64,000 nt of DNA from Lunularia cruciata (Eukaryota > Streptophyta > Marchantiopsida > Lunulariales > Lunulariaceae): positions 60,797,089-60,861,088 of the forward strand of contig OX419761.1 in the NCBI GenBank assembly GCA_948567375.1, in the 5' to 3' direction. Positions 1 to 10,598 of the stretch are shown here, piece after piece (within the stretch, counting starts at the first letter, position 1; each line of letters starts with the position of its first letter). The position numbers and the translations under genes are program-made. The notes under the pieces were generated by a model. That model was given only the letters and a program-made list of their open reading frames with translations. It was not told the origin of the DNA and made no database searches.

Positions 1-640
1 CTTCCAGAGTTATCTATCTCTAACTTAACCAAATCTAATCTGATCGTGATTGTCTTCCACTTCCAATATCTTCCTATTTACATAAGTTTTGAGACTAATC
101 AGCAAGGCATTCAAGTCTTTATCCTTTGCATTCTCCTCCTTGTCTCTTGCACCAACAACTTCAACTCGTGCAATTGTGTTTCTTCAATTCTCACATTGAC
201 TTCTATACTTAGCATTGCATTCATCTTTGTGACGATCTCCTTCAATAGCTTGAGTCTCATCCTTCTCTCACGTTCTCAATTCTCCAGCCAATCTTCTTTA
301 TACATTACCAATTTTGCCTCAATTTGGCTTTCACTGTCTCCTTCTCTTTTTGAACAATCTTTTCTTCTAGATTACAAAGTATCTCCCTTAATCCTTCTTC
401 TTCTCTATATCTCACTGTCAACTCTCTTTGCTAGAGCTGCTTCTTCTCTTCTACATTCTCCATCACTCTATCAAGCTATTGCTCCTTCTCTGCTACTTGT
501 GCCATAGCATGGATGATTTCTAATCGTGAATTAGCAAACTGTTATTACACGATTTCATACTCCGCTATCTATGTTTCTCTTTTTATAGCATTTTGCTCTA
601 TTGCTCTCTCTCTATTCCCCACTTCCTTCTTTAAGTTTTC
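1..640 (-). mobile_element. Big-LTR, minus copy, distal part (cut by window edge)
   Basis: Reverse strand reads as the coiled-coil part of the protein encoded in the big-LTR, with the same motifs seen on the + strand near 3190-3330 (HELKLLVQET, RKILEVEDN). It is the continuation of the minus-strand LTR at 4425-6509: the + strand copy at 641-4419 sits between the two halves and is bounded by the duplication TTTTC. The frame is broken by stops, so no product is expected. The LTR continues beyond position 1 and its end is not visible. Confidence 0.8.
636..640. repeat. Target-site duplication, left (TTTTC)
   Basis: TTTTC directly precedes the TGTGG start of the big-LTR at 641. The same five bases follow its GTCACA end at 4420-4424. 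A perfect 5-bp duplication is the integration signature of Ty3/gypsy-class integrases and fixes both ends of the LTR. Confidence 0.85.
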
Positions 641-1026
641 TGTGGTGCCCACATTTTTTGTTTTTTTCAAAATAAAGGAGAAGAAGTGTATAGAGAAGTC
701 GGATTGCGCCTGTATGGCCAAAGAAGGCAAAGAAAATTGTCTTCGGGATGAAACCCAAAGTAAAGTGACTTTGGGTCATAAGGCAAAGTACTCGGAAATG
801 CCGTGTCAGCATACAATACGAAGTAAATTGTCTTCGGCTCGGGGGGAGCTCAACCCGAGGCAAAGACAGTCTAACAACCTTTCGTCGGGGTGAGAAATTC
901 AAGAAGGGGCCGTTTCAAAACTGGCGGCTCATACGCGCGAAGGTTGAGTGACAGTGACAGGTGCATGCCAGAGGTGTGATTTCTTGGTAGAAACTCGAAG
1001 TGACGGAAGATGAAGAAGTGCAACTC

Positions 1027-1034
1027 TATAAAAA
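1027..1034 (+). promoter_or_regulatory. TATA-like box 1 of big-LTR
   Basis: CTCTATAAAAA lies about 385 bp into the LTR and 20 bp before the conserved ATG of the embedded frame. The copy at 49093 keeps it (49472-49478) at the equivalent place. Its closeness to the ATG suggests a transcript with almost no leader, or use of the in-frame ATG at 1192. Promoter activity is inferred from sequence only. Confidence 0.5.
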
Positions 1035-1053
1035 TCAAAACTGCAACGATGAA

Positions 1054-3627
1054 ATGTCGAGCAATTTTCCTTTGTCGTTGAGGAGTCGTCTTGCAGGTGA
1101 TCGGGGAAAGGGAAATAGAGTTGGACTCGTGTTAATGCATAAGGGAGAAGTCGCAAGAGAGAAATCGAGAGACAGTAAGAAAGCAGAAGAGATGGGAGGA
1201 GGGAATGAGAACTCCGAATTTGCAGTGAGAAATCATGCGATTCGGAGATTAGATATAATAGCAAGGATCGAAGTCTTGAGCCGACTTCAGATCACTTTTT
1301 TGGCATGGAACTGGAATGTAAGTTTTCCAGGATTCATGACAAAAATCATTGAGAGTAAATGTCTCGATGGTCCTAAGGAAGAAGGGAAGAGAGGAAATCC
1401 GGCTCACTGGACAGAGTCGGATTGGAGACTCGTACTCAGGAAGGAGGCAGGCTCGGAGTAGGGAGTCACGTTCTTGGGGAAAGGAGAGATAGCCCAAGAA
1501 ACGCAGGAGGTGAGAGATGCCTTCTCGTCGAAGAGGACGAAGAATGGGTATAAAGTTGAGAGCTACAAAGACCCTGTGAGGAGAGGAATTGTGAGTGCAC
1601 TAATGGCCATCCTGAAGCCGGAGAGAACTACCTATGTGATGAAACACCAAGCGGTGTTCTTTCACAAGTTATTTGCAGGAGAACCGATCAATTGGGCAAG
1701 GTGCTTTCACGGAAGAACGAGGCAGATGGTGTGGAATCTGCGGGATAAGTCTGCTCCACACTACATCGTACCATTTGCAGCACATTTTTACCTCGGGTTA
1801 AATTTGCTCAATTTGGTGGAGCGCAATAGAATGGTGTCTCATTTCCATCCTGATTTGAGAAGAGAAGTCAACGCGGAGGAGCAGCAATACATTCTCCAAA
1901 TCTGGAGCACGGACGATTACTATGCAAAGACAGGGAAGAATGTGGAGGTCATTGAAAGTACCCCGACAAAGAAGAGAACTCGGCAAGCAGAAGCCGAAGA
2001 AAACAAGAAACCTCGAAAGATGCAAAAAAATAACCCGAGGTGAGGAATGGTGGTGATTGAGTCGGAAGATGAAGACTCAGAAGGCAAAGCCGAGCTCAAG
2101 ACGGAGGACTCGGAACGTGAGGAGGAACCTGAGCTGACATTGCAAAGTGGAGATACAAGCAGTGACAGTGAGGAAGGAGGAGAGATGACATCGGTACCAG
2201 CAGCTGAAGAATACGAAGAAGAAATGCAAGCCGAAGTAGAAACCGAAGACAATGCGGCGCTGGAAGATGAAGTACTAGTGCGTGAGGAGAAGAAGATCGT
2301 AGTATAGCGAGGAATTTGCTCGAGACGGAAGGCAAAGTGTGAAGCGAGACCGAGTAGAGTGAAGGAAGAGGTAGAAGAAAGCTCGGGCAGTGAGGCATTG
2401 ATCCCGATACGAAGACTCCAGAGAAGAAGGTGAGTATCGGGAGAACACGAGGAAAGAAGAGAGACCACTCCGCAGGAGGACGAAGTTGCCAGTAATGGAG
2501 TAGATTACCTGCAGACGGTAGTATGCCCGCTATTGGTGAAGATGGAGAAGAAGAAGAAGGAGATGCAGTCTACTTGTCCAGAGGTAAACACTGTGTTGTA
2601 GGTCTTATCAAGATTAGAAGAAGAAAACTCGGAGTTGAAGAAGAGTATAACCCGAGATGAGGAAGAGAGAGAAGTACTGCAAGCGGAAGCAATCAAGAGG
2701 AGTCAGGTAATCGAAGACCTGAAGAGAGAAGTGAGTTATCGAGAAGATCTTGCGAGGAAGAGTGACATCGCAAGGGAGAGACAGGTAGCGGAGCATGAAA
2801 TCTTGAAGCAACAGTTTGTTGATTCAAGAGTCGAACTTATCCATGCTATGGCGAGGGTAGCATCAAAGGATCAAGAGCTCGATCGAGTGATGGAGAGTAT
2901 GGAGGAGAAGAAGCAACTCTGGCAACGAGAGTTGGCTGCGAGATATAGAGAAGAAGAGAGATTACGAGAATTACTTTGTAATCAGGAAGAGAAGGTTGAA
3001 CAGAAGGAGAAAGAGAAGGAAGCGGTGAAGGCCAAACTCAAAGAAGAATTGGCGATGTACAGAGAGGAATGGCTTGCAGATCGAGAACGAGAACGCAAGA
3101 CAAGATTGGAGCCATTGAAGGAAATAGTCCTCAAAGTGAACACGATGTTAAGTACAGAAGCCAGCGTTCGAATTGAAGAGACGAGACTGCACGAGTTGAA
3201 ATTGTTGGTGCAGGAGACGAGGCAAAGACAAGCAAAAGACACCGAGATGAACACCTTGTTGATTAAATTGAGAACTCGTGTAGATAGGAAGATATTAGAG
3301 GTAGAAGACAATATTGCGATTAGATTAGACTTAGTGAGAATAGAGTTAGAAAAGCTTCGGTAGGATGTTAAGGCAAAACCAGAAGTAGATAACATAGGAA
3401 TCCAAATGTCTTCGGAGTTGCCCTTAGAGACATTAGGGAAGAGTGGGTCGAACAATGAAGAGTTAGATAAACTACCCACTAGTGCAATTTCAGATCAGGA
3501 AAGAGAATTGCTAGATCTAGTAGAAGATGTAGGAGATCTGAAACCCGAGGAAAAGATAGTAGGAAGTAAGATTACTTTGGGTTGGGGTTTGAAAGCCGAG
3601 GAAGAAGTAGCCATCGGATTGGATTAA
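1054..3627 (+). pseudogene. LTR-embedded ORF (about 857 codons), globular plus coiled-coil protein
   Basis: I do not recognise this protein. One reading frame runs from 1054 to 3627 without a frameshift, broken only by stop codons at 1459, 2041, 2305, about 2431, about 2599 and 3361; several correspond to sense codons in the copy at 49499-52103 (for example CAG at the 2599 stop). The start is chosen because the N-terminus M-x-SNFP is conserved in frame in three copies (1054, minus 6103, 49499). Order: basic N-terminus; a globular part with the motifs RRLDIIARIEVLSR, LAWNWNVSF and PHYIVPFAAHFYLGLNLL; a Lys/Arg patch near 1970-2040; an acidic Glu-rich stretch 2047-2300; a long Glu/Lys/Arg/Leu coiled coil 2600-3360; a short acidic tail. 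It lies wholly inside an LTR. It could be a captured host gene or a relocated gag-like ORF. Not translatable as it stands. Confidence 0.75.
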
Positions 3628-3743
3628 TAACAGATTTGAGATTTGAAGGGGCAGATATGAAGAGGTGCATTGTCATTTCGGATCTACAGGTTAGAACAGT
3701 TGTTGTAGAACGGTATAGTTGTTAGAACTGTCGATTGCTTCAC

Positions 3744-3750
3744 TATTTAA
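3744..3750 (+). promoter_or_regulatory. TATA-like box 2 of big-LTR (candidate retroelement promoter)
   Basis: CACTATTTAAGAGTGGCATT lies after the embedded ORF and about 670 bp before the LTR end. The same string occurs at 52217-52223 in the other near-complete copy, and a variant (GCTATTTAAAGG) near 17757. If this is the genomic-RNA promoter, the ORF lies in U3 and R-U5 is about 640 bp. That assignment is inferred. Confidence 0.45.
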
Positions 3751-4419
3751 GAGTGGCATTCGTAGTATTATGTTGTTCAGTGCTCATTATTTTTGAGAAT
3801 AGATAAAGCAAAGTGTTGTGAAGCAGTGCTCGTCGCTTGAGCTTGATTCCGAGTATCAATTTCACAGTGTGTTTGTGAGTGTTTGGAGAAATTCAAAGTG
3901 CAAGTCAGAGTGTTTGTTGGATGTTGGATTCCATAGCCTTGATCTTCATTCTGTGTGTTTGATCCTGAGTGAAGTGCAATTGAAGCAATGCCTTGACAAA
4001 TTTGAGAGGAATTGTAGTGTTGGTAGTATTCTGTATTTGTGAGTGCAGTGCGAAGTTGATGTGAAGCAATTTTGATCGAGGAAGTTGTGCCTTCAGTGGA
4101 AGGGTGGAACACAATTCTGAGGCGAAGTTGTTTTGCAGTGAAGTGCCATTTTTAGGAGAGCCTAAATCATCACAATCAAGATTGTTTTGAAAGATTTGAT
4201 GGATTTGTGATTAAGGAGTGTGAATTTGTGACAAGACTGCGAATCAGTGCTTGTTACTCTCTTCTGGGTGTGGTTTCTACCTGAGAGACTAAAGAAGAAC
4301 TCAAGAAGAACTGAAATTGTTACTTTGCTTTGTATTTGGACATTTCTGACTCGTATCTCTGCGGGAACAAACTTTACTTACCTGATTACCGCAAAAGTGA
4401 TATTTTCCGGGTTGTCACA

Positions 4420-4424
4420 TTTTC
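4420..4424. repeat. Target-site duplication, right (TTTTC)
   Basis: Matches 636-640 exactly and marks the end of the + strand big-LTR. Confidence 0.85.
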
Positions 4425-6103
4425 AATCACTTGGTTTTGTACTACTGCATCTAATTGTAGTACTTCCCTCTCCTCCTCACCTTAGATTATACTCTCCTTC
4501 AACTCCAAGTTTTCTTCCTCTAATCTCACTAACACCTGCAACATAGTCTTCACCTCTGGACACTTTGACTACATCTCTTTCTTCTTCTCCTCTTACTTCA
4601 CTAACAACAGGCATACAACATCCCACAGATACTCTACTCCTTCATTTTATTTTACCTTGACTTGCGGTCTTTTCTCCTTCTTTGCTTCTTCTTCACTGGA
4701 CACTCTTCTTCTCAGCCGCAATTGCCTTATTGGGATGGATTCTTTGCTTCCCAAAATTCCACTCTACACTTCTCTCCTCCTACTTGGTCCCACCTTATAC
4801 ATTGCCTTCTTTATGGAATGAACTCCCCTTGGAATGATCACTCTCTTCTCCTCCTTCTATGGAACTTCTCTTCTTGTCTCGGGCTACATTCTTTTGCTAT
4901 CTCCATCTTTTCTTCTTCCTCCTCTGGTATTGGCTTTGTCTCCACGCCATCTTCACTCTTGTTGCTTGCTTCACCACTCTGCAACATGAGTTTTGGTTCT
5001 TCATCCTTCTCCAAGTCTTTTGACTTGTACTCGGCTTTGCCTTTTGATTCTTCACTTGACAACGCAATTACCACCAAGTCCTTCCTTGGGTTCATATTCC
5101 TGGTCTTCCAAGATCTTGTCATGGCTACTTCTTCTTCTTCTCCTTGTCGACTCATCTTCTTTGACTTTGGAGTATTCACCTTCAACTGCACATTCTACCC
5201 CGTTTGTGCATAGTACTTGTCACTGCTTCTAATCTGTAGAATGTATTGCTGCTCCTTTGCATCAGCATCTCTTCTCAAATCGGGATGGAAGTGCAACACC
5301 ATATTGTGTCTCTTTGCCACATTCAGCAAATTCAATCCTATATAAAAGTGGGCTGCAAATGGCACAATGTAGTGTGGAGGCGACTTGTCCTACAAGTTCC
5401 ACACCATTTGTCTTGTGCGTTGATGAAAGCACTTTGCCTAATTGATTGGCTCCCTTACAAACATCTTATGGAAGAACACCGCTTGATGTTTCATGACATA
5501 AGTAGTTTGCTCCGGCTTCAAGATAGCAATTATTTCCCCTACAATGCCTCTCCTCATAGGGTCCTTGTAGCTCTCAACTTTCTAGCCATTCTTTGTGCAC
5601 TTTGAAGAAAATGCATCTCTCACTTCTTGGGTTTCTTCAACTTCTTCTCCTTTCCCCAAGAATGTGGCTCCCTACTCTTCACCCACCTCTCTTCCAAGTA
5701 CTAACCTCCAATCCGACTTTGTCCAACAAGCCAGATTTCCTCTCTTACCTTCTTCCTCAATTCCATTGAGACATTAACTCTCAATGATCTCGGTCATGAA
5801 ACCTAGAAAACTAAGGTTCCAGTTCCATGCAAGGCATGTGATCCAAAGCTTGCTCAAGACTTCTATTCTTGCAATCACATCTAATCTCCAAATTTCATGA
5901 TTTCTTATTGTGAATTCTGAGTTCTTCTTCCCACCTCCCATCTTACTCTCTTCCACTCTAGGTGGATGGCTACTCTTCCGATTGACTCTCGGACTAACTC
6001 TCCTATCGTCCTCTCGACATACCAACACTTCTCTTACTACACTTCCTTTCCCATGATCTCCCTAAGGACGACTCCTTAATGGTGATGGAAAATTACTTAT
6101 CAT
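4425..6103 (-). pseudogene. LTR-embedded ORF, N-terminal and acidic part, decayed
   Basis: The minus-strand frame starts at the ATG at 6103 with M-I-SNFPSPLRSR. The distance to the internal MGGGKKNSEF motif (5941) is 54 codons, the same as in the copy at 49499, so the N-terminal coding frame has been kept between copies. Next come WRLDVIARIEVLSKLW and LAWNWNLSFLGF (about 5900-5780), the globular half (decayed, 5770-5250), then a Lys-rich patch and an acidic region (5191-4838). Stops and frame breaks interrupt it. The coiled-coil half lies beyond the nested insertion, at 640-1. Confidence 0.7.
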
Positions 6104-6509
6104 CTCTTTGTCTCTATCCCAATTCTTAAAGTGGCATGCCTCCTCCATCTTTCTTCACTTTGAGTTTCTACCAAGAAATCACACCTCCTGCATACTACTA
6201 TCATTGTCAATTTTCCCTTGCTCATTGGCAAGCAATTTTTGTCTGAGGTACCTTCTTGAATGTCCAACCTTGAAGGAAAGTTGTTACATTGTCCTCGCCT
6301 TGGGTTGAGCACTCCCGAGCCAAATTCTCCTTACTTTGGGTTGAATGTTGATAGGGCCAATCCGAGTACTTTGTCTTTTGATACAAAGTCACTTTACCTC
6401 GGGGTACAACCCAAAGACACCATTCTTCACCTTTTGATGTCATACAGGCACAATATGACTTCTCCTATACACTTCTTCAAAAATAAGAAAAAAAAATGTG
6501 GGTACCACA
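4425..6509 (-). mobile_element. Big-LTR, minus copy, proximal part (host of the nested LTR)
   Basis: Read on the minus strand it starts at 6509 with TGTGGTACCCACATTTTTTT, the LTR start seen in the other copies. It carries the leader, the embedded ORF and the acidic region, then is interrupted at 4424 by the inserted LTR and resumes at 640. To the right it abuts plus-strand Tat/Athila-like internal sequence, an orientation that a simple element would not give, so a rearrangement or truncation lies at about 6510. Confidence 0.8.
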
Positions 6510-7117
6510 ATATAACAATTGAGGAAGAGAGACCTCAAGGACGGATTCTGGCTTTGAAAGAAGAATAGCCAAGCCTCAAAAATTTTAAAATTGATACACG
6601 CTTGGGAAAGAAGAAGCGTGATCCCAAAGAAGCATGAAAACTACTTCTTTGTCTTCATGAAAGACAAAGAGGCTGCATCCAAAAGCAATTCTTTCTACAA
6701 AGGAGGAGAAGATTTTAGCAAAAGCTAAAGCCAAAGCTTTGCAAAAAGAAATCCAAGAAGCAATACAAAGAACTTGAGAGATAAGTGTGGAGGAGGATAC
6801 AAAGACAAAGCCTCCAGTTTTTCGGGCGGACATCAGATCTGAAGTAAAGGAGCTGATACAAGCTGAGGTGGGTAAACTTGAAGAACCTCGGATCAAGACC
6901 ACAGGTACTCCGTTCACCATCATGAAGCACCCTGAAGTCCAATTTGATCAAGGAGAGACTTCACACTTGAAGATGAAGGTGAAGAAGGTGAAGTTGGGGG
7001 GGTACTCCAATACAATATGATGGCATCTATGAATGCTAATGTAACATTTAAGCATTGTGGGAGGACAACAAGCTGTACAAGAAATAGTTAAGTTTAGCCC
7101 TCAAGAAAGTAAGGGCA

Positions 7118-7474
7118 ATGACCAAGAAGGACTTGCCAGCAATCTATCATATTGAACAAGAAGATTTAGGATCTACCAAAGTGGATGTGGAGATCACAAG
7201 TTGCATGATAACATCAATACCCATTGATTCAGGTTCTTGTGTAAATGTCATGACCAAGGACATTGCAAACTGGTTGGGGTACCATACATTTGAGCCAACA
7301 CCCCAAATTCTGAAGTTTGTGGACCAAACTAGGAGATGGCCTTTGGGCATGCTGTCAAACATCACTATGATCATTAGAGGAGTGCACTCCAAGTTGAATT
7401 ACATTTTGTTAAGACTAGTGACCAAAAGAGGTTACCCATTGTTGATCAAAAGACCTTGGTTGTATAGTGCCTAA
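7118..7474 (+). pseudogene. Retropepsin-like protease fragment
   Basis: A 118-residue open stretch containing IPIDSGSCVNVMTKDIANWLG. D-S-G is the aspartic-protease catalytic triplet of retrotransposons; the following pattern, with the later LLIKRPWL segment, is typical of gypsy proteases that release gag and pol products. Upstream at 6787-7020 is a Lys/Glu-rich piece that probably comes from the gag end. Downstream the frame is lost before the RT. Non-functional as found. Confidence 0.75.
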
Positions 7475-7839
7475 AGTTGTGTAAATTGGCACCAACAGAA
7501 GTTGAGGTTTAAGGACATCTCATACAAAGACCAGAAGCTGGTGACTATGAGTTGGATGAAGGTTCCCCACCTCAGGGAGACAACTTATTCAGAAGATGAA
7601 GATGAATCCAAATATTCATTGTCTCTGTCCTTAGATGACTCCAAAGAGGAAGTCCAAGTCAATTACTTAGAGTGCTACAAGGTTAAGGTCAAAGATGAAG
7701 ACCATATGACCTTGCCTCATGAGAACATGATTTGGAAAAAGGGGGTTTGGTTGCTATTTGAATCTGGTTAAGCCAGGTTAGTCATGTTGAAGGAGTCATC
7801 ACATAGATAACATTGTCTTGTTGGAGGAGTTGGCAGGAT

Positions 7840-9190
7840 ACACTACCCTATTTATAGAGTACCAGGATGTATTTTCCTGGTTCATCAAATGTCGGGTATT
7901 CCACACCAATTTGGAGAACATTGGATTGATGTTGTTGAAGGTGCAATTCCAATACATAAGCAAAAATTATTGATTGAACCCAAAGTATTTTCTCTTGGTG
8001 AAAGACAAATTGACAAGTACTTAGGGGCCGGAATAATCTTTCTCATCTTGAGCAATGAGTGGGTTTCACCTATTTTCATTGTTCTGAAGAAGAAGACTAG
8101 GAGATTTAAGTGTGCCAAGATTTTCATAAGTTGAATGCAGTCACAAGGAAGGATCATCATCCCTTGCCTTTCACTAATACTATTTTGGACCAAGTAGTTG
8201 TTTATCTTTGCTATAGTGTTCTTGATGGATTTTCAAGCTATAATCAAGTATCTATCCAAGAAGAAGACAAGGACAAAGCCACATTCACTACCAATTGGGG
8301 CACTTTTGCTTACAATCAAATGCCCTTCAGGTTGTGTAATGCTCCTGCTACTTCCTAACGAATAATGAATGCAATCTTCAAAGATTTTCTATGCAAATTT
8401 GTGGAAGTCTTCATTGATGATTTTTGGGTGTTTGGGCAAAGATAAATACATTTGGATTACCTTCGCCAAACTTTTGAAAGGTGTGATTTGCCAGCTTGTC
8501 ATTACACCTAGAGACATGCTTCTTTGCAATGAAGAAGGGTATTCTTTTGGGGCATCAGATCTCAAGCCAAGGTATTGAAGTTGATGTCTAGAAGGTGAAA
8601 GTCATCTCAGTTTTGGAATCACCTAAAAACATTCAGGAGCTAAAGGCCTTCTTTGGACATGTCAAATACTACAAACGCTTTGTATCAAACTATATGGTGC
8701 TTGTTGCACCCCTAACAAAGCTTCTAAAGAAGTCCAAAGACTACTTGTGGGAAGCAAAACAAGAAAAAGCTTTCCAATAATTGAAGAAGAAACTAGTTGA
8801 AGCACCAATTATGAGGGCACCAAATTGAAATGCCCCTTTTCATGTGTATGTGGATACTTTTTCCATGGCAATCAAAGTCATCTTACGTCAAAAGGATAAG
8901 AAGAAGAAAGATTACTCAATTACTATGCAAGCCGACAACTTTCAGCTGCAGAAAAAAATTATTTGACTAATAAACAAGAAGCACTTGAAATAGTATATGC
9001 CTACAAGAAGTTTTGCCACTATTTATTAGGTTAAAATTTTGTCTTCTATGTGGATCATTATGCTCTACAACATTTGGTCAAGAAGGTGGATTTGTTTAGG
9101 CAAATTGCAAGATGGATCTTGTTGTTACAAAAATTCACATACACTATACAAGTAAGGAAGGGAGCTTTTCATTTAAATACGGACTTCCAA
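7840..9190 (+). pseudogene. Reverse transcriptase / RNase H remains
   Basis: Broken frames, in order: YQDVFSWF (about 7860), the usual lead-in to gypsy RT; FHKLNAVTRKDHHPLPF and VLDGFSSYNQVSIQEEDKDK (8113-8280), with the first catalytic Asp; WGTFAYNQMPFRLCNAPAT; a damaged stretch near 8410 where FIDDF would be expected; then LKAFFGHVKYYKRFVSNY (8640-8700), the RT-RNase H connection; then RNase H remnants to about 9190. Stops at several points rule out a product. Confidence 0.75.
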
Positions 9191-9406
9191 TCCAGGTTGG
9201 AAACTTGAGACCAAGACTTGGAAGTTGATGATCAGTTTCCTAATGAAGAGTTATATCATTTAATGGCAATGCAAAGTACAAGGTATGCGGAAAAATATCA
9301 TTATCTACATACTTGCCATTATCTTGTGGGATTGGACCCAAAGCAAAGGGTAGTCTTCCTTAGAAAGATGTGACCGTACCAACTAAAACACAACATTTTC
9401 TTTAAA

Positions 9407-10510
9407 ATGGGCAAAGATGAAGTACTTTGGAGATGCTTGGAGGCACACAAAGTTGGAGGAGTAATTGAGTCCTTACATTTAGAAGTATCAAGAGGACACT
9501 ATGCCCTAAAAAATACTATAAAGAAGATTCTTTCATTAGGGTATTGGTGTCCTACAATTTATAAGGACACTCATGCCTATATACAAAGTTGTGATGCTTG
9601 TCAATAAATAGGAAAGCCGAAAGCTACTTCCCAATGGCCTTTGAGACCAATTTTTCCATTGGCCTTATTTGAGAAAAGGGAAATTGATTTTGTGGGTCTG
9701 ATTCAACTGGTGACCCAACTCATGAGGAAGAGATACATCTTGGTGTGCATTGATTATGCTACCAAGATGGTTGAAGCCAAGGCAACTTGAAGAGATGATG
9801 CAAAAATAGTCATAGAATATTTCTTCCAAAATATCATCTCATGTTACGGATGTCCTTTGGAATTGGTCAGTGATTGGGAGAACCATTTTTTTAATTCCAT
9901 GGTGGAAGCATTAACCAAGTACTTCCAAATTAAAATCAAAAGACAACTCCTTACAGTCCAAAAATGAATGGACTAAAAGAGAAGGCCAATGGATTATTAA
10001 GCAAAATTTTGAACAAGGTGACGGTCAATTATGCCTACAATTAGAACAGAAATTTACCTATAGCTTTGTGGGCATATCAAATGACTAAACAGATTACAAC
10101 CAAACAAACTCCATGCTTCCAAACATACAGATTGCATTCCGTACTACCAGTTGAATTTGAAGTATAGATATATCAGATTTTGTGTGAGGAACATTTGTCA
10201 AAGGAAGAAAGTTAGGATCTTTGATCCATCAACTAATGTGGTTAGAAGAGAGACAAGACAATGCAATGCAAACCACAAAGGAAGTCCAAGAACAGCAAAA
10301 AGTCAAGCATGATAAATCAATTAAGCTTGTTGCTGTTTAGGAGGGCAATTTGGTGTTGTTATACAACAATCACAAAATATTTTTTCCAGGCAAGCTACAC
10401 TTAAGGTGGGTGGGGCCCTACCATGCATTGCACATTTATAACAATGGCTCTATTCAACTTGCAGACTTTGAGGGCAATCCATTTGCAACCCGAGTGAATA
10501 GGTGGAGAGT
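9407..10510 (+). pseudogene. Integrase remains
   Basis: An HHCC-type zinc-binding N-terminus is visible as the H...H part (GHYALKNTIKK) and CDAC (9500-9603). The core follows with REIDFVGLI (about 9680) and ELVSDWENHF (about 9860), matching the first two catalytic Asp positions of the DDE integrase fold; the region of the third residue is destroyed. The C-terminal part decays up to the polypurine tract. It would have joined the element's cDNA to host DNA; now non-functional. Confidence 0.7.
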
Positions 10511-10582
10511 TTAAAATATATTAGACCATGGACCCGGCCTTGTATAAAGAAAGCACTATTGGTGTTCACGGGGATGCTCACA

Positions 10583-10598
10583 TTTGAGGGAGGCAGTA
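10583..10598 (+). other. Polypurine tract before big-LTR
   Basis: TTTGAGGGAGGCAGTA immediately precedes TGTGGTACCCA at 10599. Purine runs in this position prime plus-strand synthesis in LTR retrotransposons. It independently marks the left end of the big-LTR. Confidence 0.65.

Larger units (their letters stand above)
641..4419 (+). mobile_element. Solo big-LTR (3,779 bp) of a Tat/Athila-like element
   Basis: Begins TGTGGTGCCCACA and ends GGTTGTCACA, flanked by the perfect duplication TTTTC. The same start follows a polypurine tract at 10599, and the same end precedes a TGGCGCC-type primer-binding site at 15438 (minus strand), so these are genuine LTR termini. With no internal region attached, this is a solo LTR left by LTR-LTR recombination. 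It contains two TATA-like boxes (1027, 3744) and a long coding frame (1054-3627). A second near-complete copy lies at 49093-52891. The Tat/Athila assignment rests on the primer-binding site and on the pol fragments next to another copy. Confidence 0.85.
6510..10598 (+). mobile_element. Tat/Athila-like Ty3 element, internal region, 5'-truncated and decayed
   Basis: Plus-strand remains of gag-end, protease, reverse transcriptase, RNase H and integrase in the Ty3/gypsy order, ending at a polypurine tract (10583-10598) directly before a big-LTR. This links the big-LTR family to an element with its own pol. There is no same-strand 5' LTR: the left neighbour is a minus-strand LTR. Multiple stops and frameshifts are present throughout. 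Lineage is inferred from RT style (KDHHPLPF, LDGFSSYNQ) and from the family's primer-binding site seen at 15412. Confidence 0.75.

Noticed and set aside
46-507. 153-codon open frame on + with hydrophobic Leu/Ser-rich sequence
   Set aside because: It is the reverse complement of the Glu/Lys-rich coiled-coil region of the minus big-LTR; the same shadow appears at 2982-3479 and 51547-51897.
1920-2468. 182-codon Ser-rich frame on the minus strand
   Set aside because: Antisense shadow of the acidic Glu/Ser/Asp region of the LTR-embedded ORF.
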